Source: Nitrospirota bacterium (lineage in GTDB: Bacteria; Nitrospirota; Thermodesulfovibrionia; UBA6902; JAJYJJ01). From it: 64,000 bases of DNA. Of this stretch, positions 1 through 7,405 are shown one piece after another; position 1 is the first letter of the stretch; each line of letters starts with the position of its first letter. Made by a program: the position numbers and the translations under genes. A model generated the notes under the pieces. That model did no database searches, was not told the origin of the DNA, and saw only the letters and a program-made list of their open reading frames with translations. The DNA lies in NCBI GenBank assembly GCA_021789595.1, contig JAJYJJ010000011.1, positions 1 through 64,000 on the forward strand. The letters are read 5' to 3'.

Positions 1-1
1 C

Positions 2-646
2 GTCTATTACAGCTATGACGCTCTAAGGCATCTCACAAAGAAGACATATCCTGATAGAACTACAGTGACATTCACATACAACCCGAAGGGCAACATCCTC
101 ACAGCCGCAAACCACAAGGAAAAGGGGTCAGGTCTTGAAATTTACATTTATATAATGAAAGTAGAGGCAGATACAAAATACACTTACTCCTACGATTCGA
201 TCTACAGACTCTTACAATCCACTCCTACCAAGCTCCAGGGTAAAGACCAGGATAAGAAGCCGGAGACCTTCACCTATGACCCTGTAGGCAACAGGCAAAC
301 AGGGCCAGAAACAAAAGATACCTACAGCTACAATTCAGGCAACCAACTAACAAATGACAGCAGGCATCAATATCAATATGACAGAAACGGCAATCTGATA
401 AAGAAGACAGAGACAGACGATGATGGAAAGACCACCACATGGACATACTCTTATGATTACGAGAACAGATTGACACAGGTAGTCAAACAGGAGGAGGCTG
501 AAACAGAGACCATATCCTTTGGATACGACCCGTTTGGAAGGAGGGTATGGAAACAAGTCACAGAAACCTCCTCGCCTCTTGAGGGAGATGGTCAGGTTTA
601 CCTGTTGAAAAACTCTCCTGACAAAATCCCCTGTTACCTCACATAA
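2..646 (+). CDS. RHS/YD-repeat protein, 3' fragment (5' end outside window)
   Basis: The frame is open from the first bases of the window, so the ATG at 65 in the ORF track is internal. The translation is a run of YD repeats (YSYD, FTYDPVGNR, YQYDRNGNL, FGYDPFGRR) typical of RHS wall-associated or polymorphic-toxin proteins that form a large beta-cage shell. The protein stops soon after a FGYDPFGRR-type repeat without the hyperconserved RHS core or any toxin tip, and the last 25 or so residues do not look like RHS. An in-frame stretch near 122-170 (KEKGSGLEIYIYIM) also interrupts the repeat pattern. It is probably a truncated, non-functional 3' end, although an orphan silent RHS cassette is possible. 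Confidence 0.75.
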   Translation, partial: VYYSYDALRHLTKKTYPDRTTVTFTYNPKGNILTAANHKEKGSGLEIYIYIMKVEADTKYTYSYDSIYRLLQSTPTKLQGKDQDKKPETFTYDPVGNRQTGPETKDTYSYNSGNQLTNDSRHQYQYDRNGNLIKKTETDDDGKTTTWTYSYDYENRLTQVVKQEEAETETISFGYDPFGRRVWKQVTETSSPLEGDGQVYLLKNSPDKIPCYLT

Positions 647-717
647 GAATCTAAACGAAATCAAATGCAATTTTTTTACAATTTCTGGTAAAATTATTCC
701 CATGTGAAAGGAGTATT

Positions 718-1722
718 ATGAAACAGTTCAAACAGCTCAATAAGTTCAAATCGTTCTTTTTAGCGGTTTTCTTTGTCCTGATCGGTTCTTCTCTTTCTAT
801 GGCAAACGATCTATGGAAGGGGCCATTTGAGATAAAAAACCAGTTTCCCCTTACATCTGACCTCCTTTCCCCCGAACCAGAGAAGGCATCCATCTATGAT
901 AAGGATACAGGGGATGGCACATTGAGCCTTTCATATTCAAGCATCTACATCTTCAATAGCTCGCCTTCATGGGATGTTGGTATGGATATGGAGATAGCTG
1001 AACTTACATATAGCTACAGAAGGGGTATTACGGATTACCTTGAGGTTGGAGGAGAGGTGCCTGTGTTGTCCTTCAGGGGAGGTTTTATGGATTCCTTTCT
1101 TTCTGATTATCACAGGCTATTTGGCTTCCCTGATTACGGCAGGAGTGAAAGGCCGAGGAATTCCTTTCTTTATTATCTGAGGAGGGATGGAAAAGACATA
1201 ATACTGCCAGAGGATAATAAGATAGGGCTTGGAGACATATCCCTCTATGGAAAGTTTGCCCTGAAAAAGGGCGACCCTAACATAAGTGTAAAACTCATGG
1301 TCGAGGCGCCTACTGGTAATGCAAAGAAGGGGTTTGGCAATGGCAGTTGGGATTATGGGATATCCCTTCTCATGGACAAAGAGCTATTGCAATCAGTAAA
1401 ACTCTATGGAGGTGTCGGCCTCATATTACCAGGTAACCTGAAGGGCTATGAAAAGATACATCTTAATCCATACCCATATGGTTTTATTGCATTGGAAAAG
1501 TCTTTTGGAGATTGGAGCCTCATAGGTCAGATGCAGGTAGCAAAATCACCATTTCCAAAGACAGGCATCAAGCAGATTGATAATATAGCTGTCTCTGGCA
1601 CAGGTGGTGTTAAATACAGGATATCCAATAACCATATCTTAAGCTTTTCACTGAGCGAAGATGTAAACCTCTCAGGCGCACCTGATGTAACATTCAACCT
1701 CAGCCTTAAGGAGTTTTTTTAG
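718..1722 (+). CDS. DUF3187-type outer-membrane protein
   Basis: This 334-residue protein starts at an ATG preceded by AAAGGAG. Residues 1-29 are a signal peptide ending in a hydrophobic stretch and LSMA. The mature part is rich in alternating beta-strand patterns and aromatic residues, and it matches my recollection of the DUF3187 family. Those proteins are predicted outer-membrane beta-barrels of unknown function found in Nitrospirota and deltaproteobacterial lineages. hisA begins one base after its stop, so the two are probably cotranscribed, but no functional link is evident. Export and barrel fold are inferred from sequence pattern; the exact role is unknown. Confidence 0.7.
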   Translation: MKQFKQLNKFKSFFLAVFFVLIGSSLSMANDLWKGPFEIKNQFPLTSDLLSPEPEKASIYDKDTGDGTLSLSYSSIYIFNSSPSWDVGMDMEIAELTYSYRRGITDYLEVGGEVPVLSFRGGFMDSFLSDYHRLFGFPDYGRSERPRNSFLYYLRRDGKDIILPEDNKIGLGDISLYGKFALKKGDPNISVKLMVEAPTGNAKKGFGNGSWDYGISLLMDKELLQSVKLYGGVGLILPGNLKGYEKIHLNPYPYGFIALEKSFGDWSLIGQMQVAKSPFPKTGIKQIDNIAVSGTGGVKYRISNNHILSFSLSEDVNLSGAPDVTFNLSLKEFF

Positions 1723-1723
1723 G

Positions 1724-2458
1724 ATGATTGTAATCCCTGCCATTGATCTAAAAGACGGTAAATGCGTCCGCCTTGTTCAGGGTAAAAAGGAAGCTGTAAC
1801 CATCTATTCTGATGACCCGGTATCCACGGCAAGGCATTGGGCAGCCCTTGGCGCAAAACTCCTTCATGTTGTTGACCTCGATGGAGCATTCGATGGCATA
1901 CAGAAAAACCTTGATGTCATTATTGCTATAAGAAGGGCTGTAGATATAGGGATAGAGATTGGCGGCGGTATAAGGGATATGGATAGGATTGATGCCCTTT
2001 TAAATGCAGGGCTTGACAGGGTTGTCCTTGGAACTGCTGTTGTTGAGAAACAAGAACTTGTTGAGAAGGCATGCAAGAAATTCCCCGGCAGGATCCTTAT
2101 CGGCATAGATGCAAAGGATGGCTGGGTTGCTGTAAGGGGATGGCAGGAGGTTACCGATATAAAGGCTGTATCACTGGCAGAGGATATGATGGACAAAGGG
2201 GTTGCTGGCATTATATATACGGACATCTCAAGGGATGGGATGCTTAGCGGGCCGAATCTTGATGCTGTGCAGGAGATGGTAAATGCCGTTAATCTGCCTG
2301 TCATAGCCTCTGGCGGTATCAAAACCATAGATGACATCAGGACACTGATGGGGGTTAAGGGATTATGGGGTGCAATAACAGGCAAGGCCATATATTCAGG
2401 AAGTCTCGATCTAAAAAAGGCTATTGAGCTTACATCTGAAATATCGCCCTCCTCTTGA
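1724..2458 (+). CDS. hisA: Phosphoribosylformimino-5-aminoimidazole carboxamide ribotide isomerase HisA
   Basis: HisA catalyses the Amadori rearrangement of ProFAR to PRFAR in histidine biosynthesis, in the cytoplasm. The 244-residue protein is full length for the (beta/alpha)8 family. It begins MIVIPAIDLKDGKCVRL, with the first catalytic Asp in AIDLKDG and the second in TDISRDGML, and it carries the phosphate-binding signatures GGGIR and ASGGIK. The start ATG lies one base after the preceding stop. Unusually, hisF does not follow: the next gene is a radical SAM protein, so the gene is detached from a classical his operon here. Confidence 0.95.
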   Translation: MIVIPAIDLKDGKCVRLVQGKKEAVTIYSDDPVSTARHWAALGAKLLHVVDLDGAFDGIQKNLDVIIAIRRAVDIGIEIGGGIRDMDRIDALLNAGLDRVVLGTAVVEKQELVEKACKKFPGRILIGIDAKDGWVAVRGWQEVTDIKAVSLAEDMMDKGVAGIIYTDISRDGMLSGPNLDAVQEMVNAVNLPVIASGGIKTIDDIRTLMGVKGLWGAITGKAIYSGSLDLKKAIELTSEISPSS

Positions 2459-2501
2459 CGAATGCATCAGAAACTCCTTATCCTTAAATAAGGAGGCACA
2501 C

Positions 2502-3446
2502 TTGAACACAAGGCTTTTACAGGCAAGGTATAATTCCTTCAACGACTTCTGCAGGGAGAGGTTCGGACACAGGGTCTATAAGGTAAATGTAGATGCAGGT
2601 TTCACATGCCCCAATAGGGATGGGACAGTCTCTGTCGGCGGATGTATATACTGCAACAATGATTCCTTCAGGCCGGATGCCTGCAGGCATGCCATCCCCA
2701 TAGAGGAGCAGATAAAAAACGGAATAGAGTATATCAGAAGAAGATACAAGGCAGATAGATTTATCATCTATTTTCAGCCATTTACCAACACCTATGCGCC
2801 TGTAGATGAGCTTGAAAGGCTTTACAAAACAGCCCTCATGGATGATAGGGTTATTGGTCTTGCCATCGGTACAAGGCCTGATTGCATAGATGATGAGAAA
2901 CTATGTCTGTTGGAGGAGCTGTCCAAGAGGTATTTCATCCTTATAGAGTATGGCGTCCAATCCATATATGATAAGACATTGAGGTTTATAAACCGTGGGC
3001 ATAACTATCAGTGTTTTAAAGACGCCCTAAAAAAGACGAAGGGCAGGGGGATATACATAGGCTCGCACATAATCCTTGGCTTTCCAACAGAGACTATGGA
3101 TGAGATGCTTTACATGGCAGATGAGCTTTCAAGACAGCCAATAGATTTTCTAAAGATACATCAATTACAGATTGTCAGGGACACTGCCTTGTCTGTAATG
3201 TATGAGAGGCATCCGTTTCATGTCTTTTCCTGCGATGAATATATTGGCCTTGTGTGTGATTTTTTTGAAAGGCTCTCTCCGGATATTTATATACAAAGGC
3301 TTTTTGCCACTGCCCCTGATAATGTCCTGATTGCACCACACTGGGATAAAAGCAGGCACCAGCTTCTTATAGATATAAACATTGAATTTGATAGGCGGGA
3401 TGCCTATCAGGGCAGACTTTACAAAAAACAGGCACCTGTATATTAG
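2502..3446 (+). CDS. TIGR01212/YhcC-type radical SAM protein
   Basis: The ORF track begins at 2424, inside hisA. However, an AGGAGG at 2491-2496 sits five bases before an in-frame TTG at 2502, so I place the start there (314 residues, LNTRLLQARYNSF). The N-terminal third carries a radical SAM cysteine cluster in TCPNRDGTVSVGGCIYC, spaced as in the YhcC/TIGR01212 family rather than the simple CX3CX2C. The family has an Elp3-like radical SAM fold and its members remain poorly characterised. The gene appears cotranscribed with hisA and the thioesterase that follows 9 bases downstream. Confidence 0.85.
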   Translation: MNTRLLQARYNSFNDFCRERFGHRVYKVNVDAGFTCPNRDGTVSVGGCIYCNNDSFRPDACRHAIPIEEQIKNGIEYIRRRYKADRFIIYFQPFTNTYAPVDELERLYKTALMDDRVIGLAIGTRPDCIDDEKLCLLEELSKRYFILIEYGVQSIYDKTLRFINRGHNYQCFKDALKKTKGRGIYIGSHIILGFPTETMDEMLYMADELSRQPIDFLKIHQLQIVRDTALSVMYERHPFHVFSCDEYIGLVCDFFERLSPDIYIQRLFATAPDNVLIAPHWDKSRHQLLIDINIEFDRRDAYQGRLYKKQAPVY

Positions 3447-3455
3447 ACCTTTAAC

Positions 3456-3845
3456 ATGAAACTCGGTGATGATGGATATTGTTTTGTATGTGGCGATAAA
3501 AACCCGATAGGCCTCAAGCTCAGGTTTATCCCTGAGGGCAGGGATATAAGGGCCGAGTTCACAGCATCAAAGAACCATCAGGGTTATAAGGACATTGTCC
3601 ACGGAGGCATTGTTTCAACCCTTCTTGATGAGGCAATGGTAAAGCTTGCCATCTCTATGGGGATAATGGCAGTGACAGGCAGGATGGAGATTAGATTCAG
3701 AAACCCTTTGATGGTCGGAGAAAGGGCACTCCTTGCGGCAAGGCTTATAAAAGAGGGGAAGAGATTTATCGAGGTTGAGGCATCCCTGTCAAAGGCCGAC
3801 AATGTTATCATTGCAGAGGCAACAGGGATATTGATAAAGACATAA
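3456..3845 (+). CDS. PaaI-family hotdog thioesterase
   Basis: This 129-residue protein is the usual length of a single hotdog domain. It shows the family's central helix signature (HGGIVSTLLDEAM) and an N-terminal CFVCGDKNPIGL motif common in PaaI-like or DUF4442-like acyl-CoA thioesterases. It probably hydrolyses an acyl-CoA or similar thioester in the cytoplasm; the substrate cannot be told from sequence. The ATG follows the radical SAM gene by 9 bases, so it is likely the last gene of the DUF3187-hisA operon. It ends next to the convergent mtnA. Confidence 0.8.
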   Translation: MKLGDDGYCFVCGDKNPIGLKLRFIPEGRDIRAEFTASKNHQGYKDIVHGGIVSTLLDEAMVKLAISMGIMAVTGRMEIRFRNPLMVGERALLAARLIKEGKRFIEVEASLSKADNVIIAEATGILIKT

Positions 3846-4919
3846 TTACTTTATCCTTATTGATTCTATGTCTATGAGGGGGTCTTTGAGTTTCTTTATA
3901 TCTTCTGGCCTGAAAGCCCCCTTTTCCGTGATTATTGCAGTGACATATCTATGCGGCGTGACATCAAATACCATATTTCTTACCATTACTCCCTCGGGTG
4001 CAATTTGACACCTTCCCAAGATGTTTGTCACCTCTTCATGACCTCTCTCCTCGATTGGTATCATATCCCCTGATGGTATGGATAGATCTATGCTGCTCAA
4101 TGGAGCTGCCACATAAAAGGGGATACCATGCTCTTTACATAAGACAGCAACAGAGTATGTGCCGATCTTATTGGCCACATCACCGTTTCTCACTGTTCTG
4201 TCAGTGCCAACAATGCACAGGTCTATCTCACCTGCCTTCATAAGGGCGCCTGCGGAATTATCAGTAATCAGTATTACAGGAATATCTTCCTGCATAAGCT
4301 CCCATGTTGTAAGCCTTGCTCCTTGAAGCACAGGCCTTGTCTCATCAACAATCACACGAACCTTTTTACCCTGTTTTTTTGCAGTATATATAGCTGCTGT
4401 TGCCGTTCCATAGCCGCCTGTTGCAAGGCTGCCTGCATTACAGTGGGTAAGGATATTACTGCCGTCGCTGATGAACTCAGCCCCCCATCTGCCTATAGCC
4501 TTATTCACCTCGATGTCTTCTGTAAGGATCTTGTTTGCCTCCTCGATAAGAAGGGACGCAGCATGCTGTATCCCTGCGGATATAATCTCCTCCCTTTTAG
4601 CATGCAAAAGCCCTTTAATCCTTTCTACAGCCCATCTTATATTTACAGCAGTCGGTCGTGTTGAAAGCATCGTGTTAAATATCGGCTCAAGTCTTTCCAT
4701 AAACCCATCGAAATCCCTTGCCTTTATGTCCTGTGCACCAAGGGCAACGCCCATGGCTGCTGCAATGCCTATGGCAGGAGCGCCCCTTATCTTCATGGTC
4801 TTGATACATTCTGCTACCGTCTGATAATCCATACACTCTATATACACAACCTCCAGGGGCAGCCTTGACTGGTCAAGCATCCTTACCTTTCCATTGCTCC
4901 ACTCTATGGTCTTAAGCAT
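3846..4919 (-). CDS. mtnA: S-methyl-5-thioribose-1-phosphate isomerase MtnA
   Basis: MtnA isomerises methylthioribose-1-phosphate to methylthioribulose-1-phosphate in methionine salvage. The 357-residue protein is full length and contains the catalytic Cys in THCNAGSLAT and the catalytic Asp in VGTDRTVRNGD, with KIGTY following. The family is homologous to eIF2B-alpha subunits, but these catalytic residues favour the isomerase. The start ATG is preceded by AGGAGG. No other methionine-salvage gene is adjacent. The gene lies 51 bases downstream of a tRNA-Val on the same strand and could be read from the tRNA promoter. Confidence 0.94.
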   Translation of the reverse strand: MLKTIEWSNGKVRMLDQSRLPLEVVYIECMDYQTVAECIKTMKIRGAPAIGIAAAMGVALGAQDIKARDFDGFMERLEPIFNTMLSTRPTAVNIRWAVERIKGLLHAKREEIISAGIQHAASLLIEEANKILTEDIEVNKAIGRWGAEFISDGSNILTHCNAGSLATGGYGTATAAIYTAKKQGKKVRVIVDETRPVLQGARLTTWELMQEDIPVILITDNSAGALMKAGEIDLCIVGTDRTVRNGDVANKIGTYSVAVLCKEHGIPFYVAAPLSSIDLSIPSGDMIPIEERGHEEVTNILGRCQIAPEGVMVRNMVFDVTPHRYVTAIITEKGAFRPEDIKKLKDPLIDIESIRIK

Positions 4920-4970
4920 CCATCCTCCTAAGTTTTTTCGATATTATTTTATGGCAGGAGTCTGATTTAA

Positions 4971-5045
4971 TGGTAGGCGATGTAGGTTTCGAACCTACGA
5001 CCTCTGCCGTGTGAAGGCAGCGCTCTCCCACTGAGCTAATCGCCC
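4971..5045 (-). tRNA. tRNA-Val(CAC)
   Basis: The complement folds as a complete tRNA. It has a 7-bp acceptor stem (GGGCGAT/ATCGCCT with a G-U first pair), a D-arm with AGCTCAGTGGGAGAG, a 5-bp anticodon stem around the loop TTCACAC, a T-arm with GGTTCGAAACC, discriminator A and an encoded CCA. The anticodon CAC reads GUG valine codons. Confidence 0.95.
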
Positions 5046-5056
5046 ACCGTAAGGAG

Positions 5057-5086
5057 ATTATATTAAATATCTAATTGCGTAGTCAA
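5057..5086 (-). promoter_or_regulatory. Sigma-70-like promoter of tRNA-Val
   Basis: On the minus strand TTGACT and TATAAT are separated by 18 bases and lie just upstream of the tRNA 5' end. The placement suits a stable-RNA promoter and may also serve mtnA by read-through. Confidence 0.65.
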
Positions 5087-5114
5087 ATTTGATCATTTAT
5101 TCCACTGAAGATAC

Positions 5115-5729
5115 TTATTCTTTTAATGCCTCATGGACCTTCCCGACCATCTTAGCAGAAGGCTTAAGGGTTTTATCCCCTTCGTCTTTCCATTTAGCCG
5201 GACAGCCTTCATTTGTATGTTTTGCAAGGTGAAGATTTGCCTTAAATTTCCTCATCAGTTCATCAATGTTCCTGCCCATGTTATAGTAGTTGACCTCGGC
5301 ATTTAAGAGCTTGCCATCAGGATTGATAATGAATGTTCCCCTTAGTGCAAGGCCTGTTGCCTCGTCATAAACGCCAAAGTCTCTTGCAAGCTTCCCTGTT
5401 GGATCTGAGCCCATAGGATATTTGACATTTGCAAGCTCTTTTTCGTCCCTTTGCCACGCAAGATGGACATATTTTGTATCCGTGCTTACTGTAATTACCT
5501 CTGCACCCATCTTTTTAAACCTGTCGTACTGCTCTGCCAGAGCAGCAAACTCGGTAGCTCAGACGAATGTAAAATCAGCAGGATAGAAGAAAAGTATAGT
5601 CCATTTCTTCTTTGCTTTTTGCGCCTCAAGGCTTATCTCTCCAAAGTCGCTTTTTGATGGCTCATAGATTTCAAGTTTAAAATCAGGGACCATCTGTCCT
5701 ATCTGAAGTCCGCAGCAATTCTCTGACAT
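5115..5729 (-). CDS. Peroxiredoxin (AhpC/Prx1 type), probable selenoprotein with UGA at the peroxidatic site
   Basis: The ORF track gives only the C-terminal 131 residues because an in-frame TGA at complement 5559-5561 breaks the gene. Reading it as selenocysteine gives 204 residues from an ATG at 5729 with AGGAGG upstream. The UGA is codon 57 in FYPADFTFV(U)ATEF, exactly where typical 2-Cys peroxiredoxins carry the peroxidatic cysteine (TFVCPTE). The resolving Cys is at about 176 (EGCPAKW). A stem-loop fitting bacterial SECIS rules follows the UGA. The enzyme would reduce peroxides in the cytoplasm. Rubrerythrin lies 16 bases upstream and a PerR-like gene lies before that. The alternative is a pseudogene or a Cys-to-stop base error. 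Confidence 0.85.
5527..5547 (-). promoter_or_regulatory. Candidate bacterial SECIS element
   Basis: Starting 11 bases after the UGA, the mRNA can form a 9-bp stem (7 Watson-Crick pairs CTGCTCT/AGAGCAG, extended by a G-U and a U-A pair) capped by the loop GGC. The loop begins 20 bases after UGA with G in its first two positions. This agrees with the published bacterial SECIS consensus of a loop 16-37 bases from UGA, a 3-14 base loop with an early G, and an upper stem of at least 4 bp. Confidence 0.7.
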
Positions 5730-5745
5730 ATCATCCTCCTAAATT

Positions 5746-6168
5746 TTAATTAGCAAAGAACCTATCAAGGAGACCTTTAAGCATCCTTGCATGTCTTGCC
5801 TCATCCCTTGATGACTCATCAAAGAAGTCATGTGCGGGGTCTATGTTGTTCTCTTTTGCCTTGGTTGCAGCCTGTTTTTTACCGTTGTTAGCACCGATCT
5901 CTCCTGCAAGCATCTTCTCAAGATTATCCTTTGTATTTGTAGATACCAGGCCGTTTAACTCTGCGAATTGCGCTGCATGCTCGGCCTCTTCCCATGCGAT
6001 TGTCTTTAGTGCACCTGCTATCTCTGGATAGCCGTCCCTCTGGGCCTGTCGTGCCATGGCGAGGTAAAGCCCCACCTCTGTGCACTCACCCTTAAAGTTA
6101 GCCATTACCTCATCCTCAACTGCTGTTCCCTTTGATACCCCTATTTTGTGTTCATTGATGATCTCCAT
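5746..6168 (-). CDS. Rubrerythrin (erythrin-type, no rubredoxin domain)
   Basis: Rubrerythrins reduce hydrogen peroxide at a diiron site in a four-helix bundle and are common in anaerobes. This 140-residue protein contains the paired ligand motifs EEAEHAAQF and RDEARHARM, plus glutamates in [13 protein letters not shown]. Unlike classical rubrerythrin it has no C-terminal rubredoxin domain. A rubredoxin-like domain occurs instead at the C-terminus of the adjacent PerR-like gene and could conceivably act as an electron donor. A good ribosome site (GGAGGTC) precedes the ATG. It sits between perR and the peroxiredoxin and is probably repressed by the former. Confidence 0.88.
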   Translation of the reverse strand: MEIINEHKIGVSKGTAVEDEVMANFKGECTEVGLYLAMARQAQRDGYPEIAGALKTIAWEEAEHAAQFAELNGLVSTNTKDNLEKMLAGEIGANNGKKQAATKAKENNIDPAHDFFDESSRDEARHARMLKGLLDRFFAN

Positions 6169-6197
6169 GTTCAGACCTCCAGTATAAATCTTTAATC

Positions 6198-6214
6198 AAG
6201 AGTCAAAGACTCTT
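6198..6214. repeat. Perfect inverted repeat between perR and rbr
   Basis: AAGAGTC-AAA-GACTCTT forms a 7-bp perfect palindrome in the 62-base gap between the two genes. No T-run follows in the minus orientation, so it may be an operator or a processing hairpin rather than a terminator. Confidence 0.4.
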
Positions 6215-6230
6215 TTATAAGTGAAAATTC

Positions 6231-6335
6231 TTAAGACTTCTGCATTGTTCTCTTCTCGCCACATTTGGGACATTTCTGTGGCTTGCATCTCCCCTCTTTT
6301 GTTGCCCCGCATTTACTGCATTTAAATACTGCCAT
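6231..6335 (-). CDS. Possible internal start: free 34-residue rubredoxin-like protein
   Basis: Inside the perR-like gene, exactly at the domain junction, a near-perfect Shine-Dalgarno AAAGGAGGTGA lies 8 bases before an in-frame ATG at 6335. Initiation there would give a 34-residue protein beginning MAVFKCSKCG with five cysteines, matching the size of stand-alone RCKP rubredoxin-like proteins. The locus may therefore produce both a fused repressor and a free metal protein. Use of this start is inferred only from the ribosome binding site. Confidence 0.45.
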   Translation of the reverse strand: MAVFKCSKCGATKEGRCKPQKCPKCGEKRTMQKS

Positions 6336-6743
6336 TTTCATCACCTCCTTTAAAGTCTTACACTTTGGGCATACTCCATAGAACTCAATATGGTTGCCTA
6401 TCAATTCAAAACCATTTCTTTTTTCCTTTGGTATATCTACCCTATAATCCTGATGTAGATCAACTATAGACTTGCATCTGACGCATATAAGGTGGTGGTG
6501 AGGCTTTGTATTGGGGTCAAACCTCTTTCTTGCAGGGTCGATGGTTAACTCCAGAATCCACCTGTTTCTTTTTAATGCCTCAAGTGTATTGTAGACCGTG
6601 GCAAATGACATGGTCGGAAATCGCCTTGAGATACTTCTGTATATATCCTCTGCCGACGGATGGCTTTTATTGCCATCGAGATAATCGAGTATTGCCAGCC
6701 TCTGTGGTGTTAACTTCAGTCCGAGATCCTTATACCTTTCCAT
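6231..6743 (-). CDS. Fur/PerR-family repressor fused to an RCKP-type rubredoxin-like domain
   Basis: Residues 1-135 or so are a complete Fur-family protein: a winged helix (LTPQRLAILDYL, FATVYNTLEAL), a His-rich metal site (KPHHHLIC) and two CXXC structural zinc pairs (CVRC, CPKC). This looks closer to PerR than Fur. Residues 137-170 add a short domain with CSKCGATKEGRCKPQKCPKCG, resembling small RCKP rubredoxin-like proteins. The ORF track uses a TTG at 6755, but the ATG at 6743 preceded by GAGGA is better. The gene heads the rbr-prx operon and its promoter contains a PerR-box-like palindrome, suggesting autoregulated peroxide sensing. The fusion is unusual. Confidence 0.85.
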   Translation of the reverse strand: MERYKDLGLKLTPQRLAILDYLDGNKSHPSAEDIYRSISRRFPTMSFATVYNTLEALKRNRWILELTIDPARKRFDPNTKPHHHLICVRCKSIVDLHQDYRVDIPKEKRNGFELIGNHIEFYGVCPKCKTLKEVMKMAVFKCSKCGATKEGRCKPQKCPKCGEKRTMQKS

Positions 6744-6776
6744 CTCTGTCCTCAATAATTACTTTTTATAAATAAA

Positions 6777-6805
6777 TAGTATCATATTAGAATAATTCTT
6801 GTCAA
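6777..6805 (-). promoter_or_regulatory. perR promoter with overlapping PerR-box-like operator
   Basis: On the minus strand TTGACA and TACTAT are separated by 18 bases. In the spacer lies the palindrome AGAAT-A-ATTCT (15-base context 6787-6801). It resembles the 7-1-7 AT-rich operator of PerR regulators and is placed so that binding would block the promoter. Confidence 0.55.
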
Positions 6806-6847
6806 GAAAAATTTTAAAAAATTTTAACCATTGGCCGAGATATTGAA

Positions 6848-6878
6848 TTGCAAAAAATATAGATGCATTTGATATAAT
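6848..6878 (+). promoter_or_regulatory. Probable ruvC promoter
   Basis: TTGCAA and TATAAT are separated by 19 bases, ending 26 bases before the chosen ruvC ATG. The -10 is a consensus match but the spacer is long. Confidence 0.4.
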
Positions 6879-6904
6879 ATGCAAAATTGGCTATTAAGGC
6901 GTCT

Positions 6905-7405
6905 ATGATCAAGAGGAATATAAGGGTTATCGGCATTGACCCAGGTACTGTGCACTGCGGTTATGGGATAGTTGAGGGCTTCGATGGAAAACAGTATTAT
7001 CTTAAGGCAGATAGTGTAAATATCCCACGAGGAGGATCATTCCCTGAGAGGTTAAACAGGCTTTATACAGGGCTTGAAGATATAATAGACCAATACAGCC
7101 CAGACCAACTGGCCATTGAGAGGATATTCTACTCAAAAAGCATACGCTCTGCCCTGGCCCTTGGACATATGAGGGGGATTGCCCTCCTTCTGGCTGCAAA
7201 GAAAGGCATAGAGGTATTTGAATACAGTCCCCTTGAGGTAAAAATGGCTGTGGTTGGCTATGGAAGAGCGGAAAAAAGGCAGGTGCAGGAGATGGTTAAG
7301 GCAATATTCAACCTTGGAGAAAGACTTAAAGAAGATGCCTCAGACGCCCTTGCTATTGCCCTTTGCCATCTGAATTCAATGAAGCTTAAAGGGGTTGGTC
7401 TATGA
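6905..7405 (+). CDS. ruvC: Holliday junction resolvase RuvC
   Basis: RuvC is the dimeric endonuclease that resolves Holliday junctions with RuvAB. The protein shows the RNase H-like fold motifs with catalytic acidic residues: Asp in IGIDPGT, Glu in AIERIFY, and Asp residues in EDASDALAIA. The track start is a TTG at 6887. I prefer the ATG at 6905, which gives 166 residues and the usual short N-terminus, although no strong ribosome site decides the matter. Its stop overlaps the ruvA start (ATGA), so the two are translationally coupled. yebC, often upstream of ruvC, is instead at 51 kb, and ruvB is not in the window. Confidence 0.93.
   Translation: MIKRNIRVIGIDPGTVHCGYGIVEGFDGKQYYLKADSVNIPRGGSFPERLNRLYTGLEDIIDQYSPDQLAIERIFYSKSIRSALALGHMRGIALLLAAKKGIEVFEYSPLEVKMAVVGYGRAEKRQVQEMVKAIFNLGERLKEDASDALAIALCHLNSMKLKGVGL

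Noticed and set aside
2424-2501. Upstream start of the radical SAM ORF inside hisA
   Set aside because: The extension is antisense-free shadow of hisA coding; AGGAGG at 2491 points to TTG 2502.
5559-5561. Peroxiredoxin as a simple nonsense pseudogene
   Set aside because: The UGA replaces exactly the catalytic residue, the rest is intact and a SECIS-like hairpin follows; selenocysteine explains all three better.
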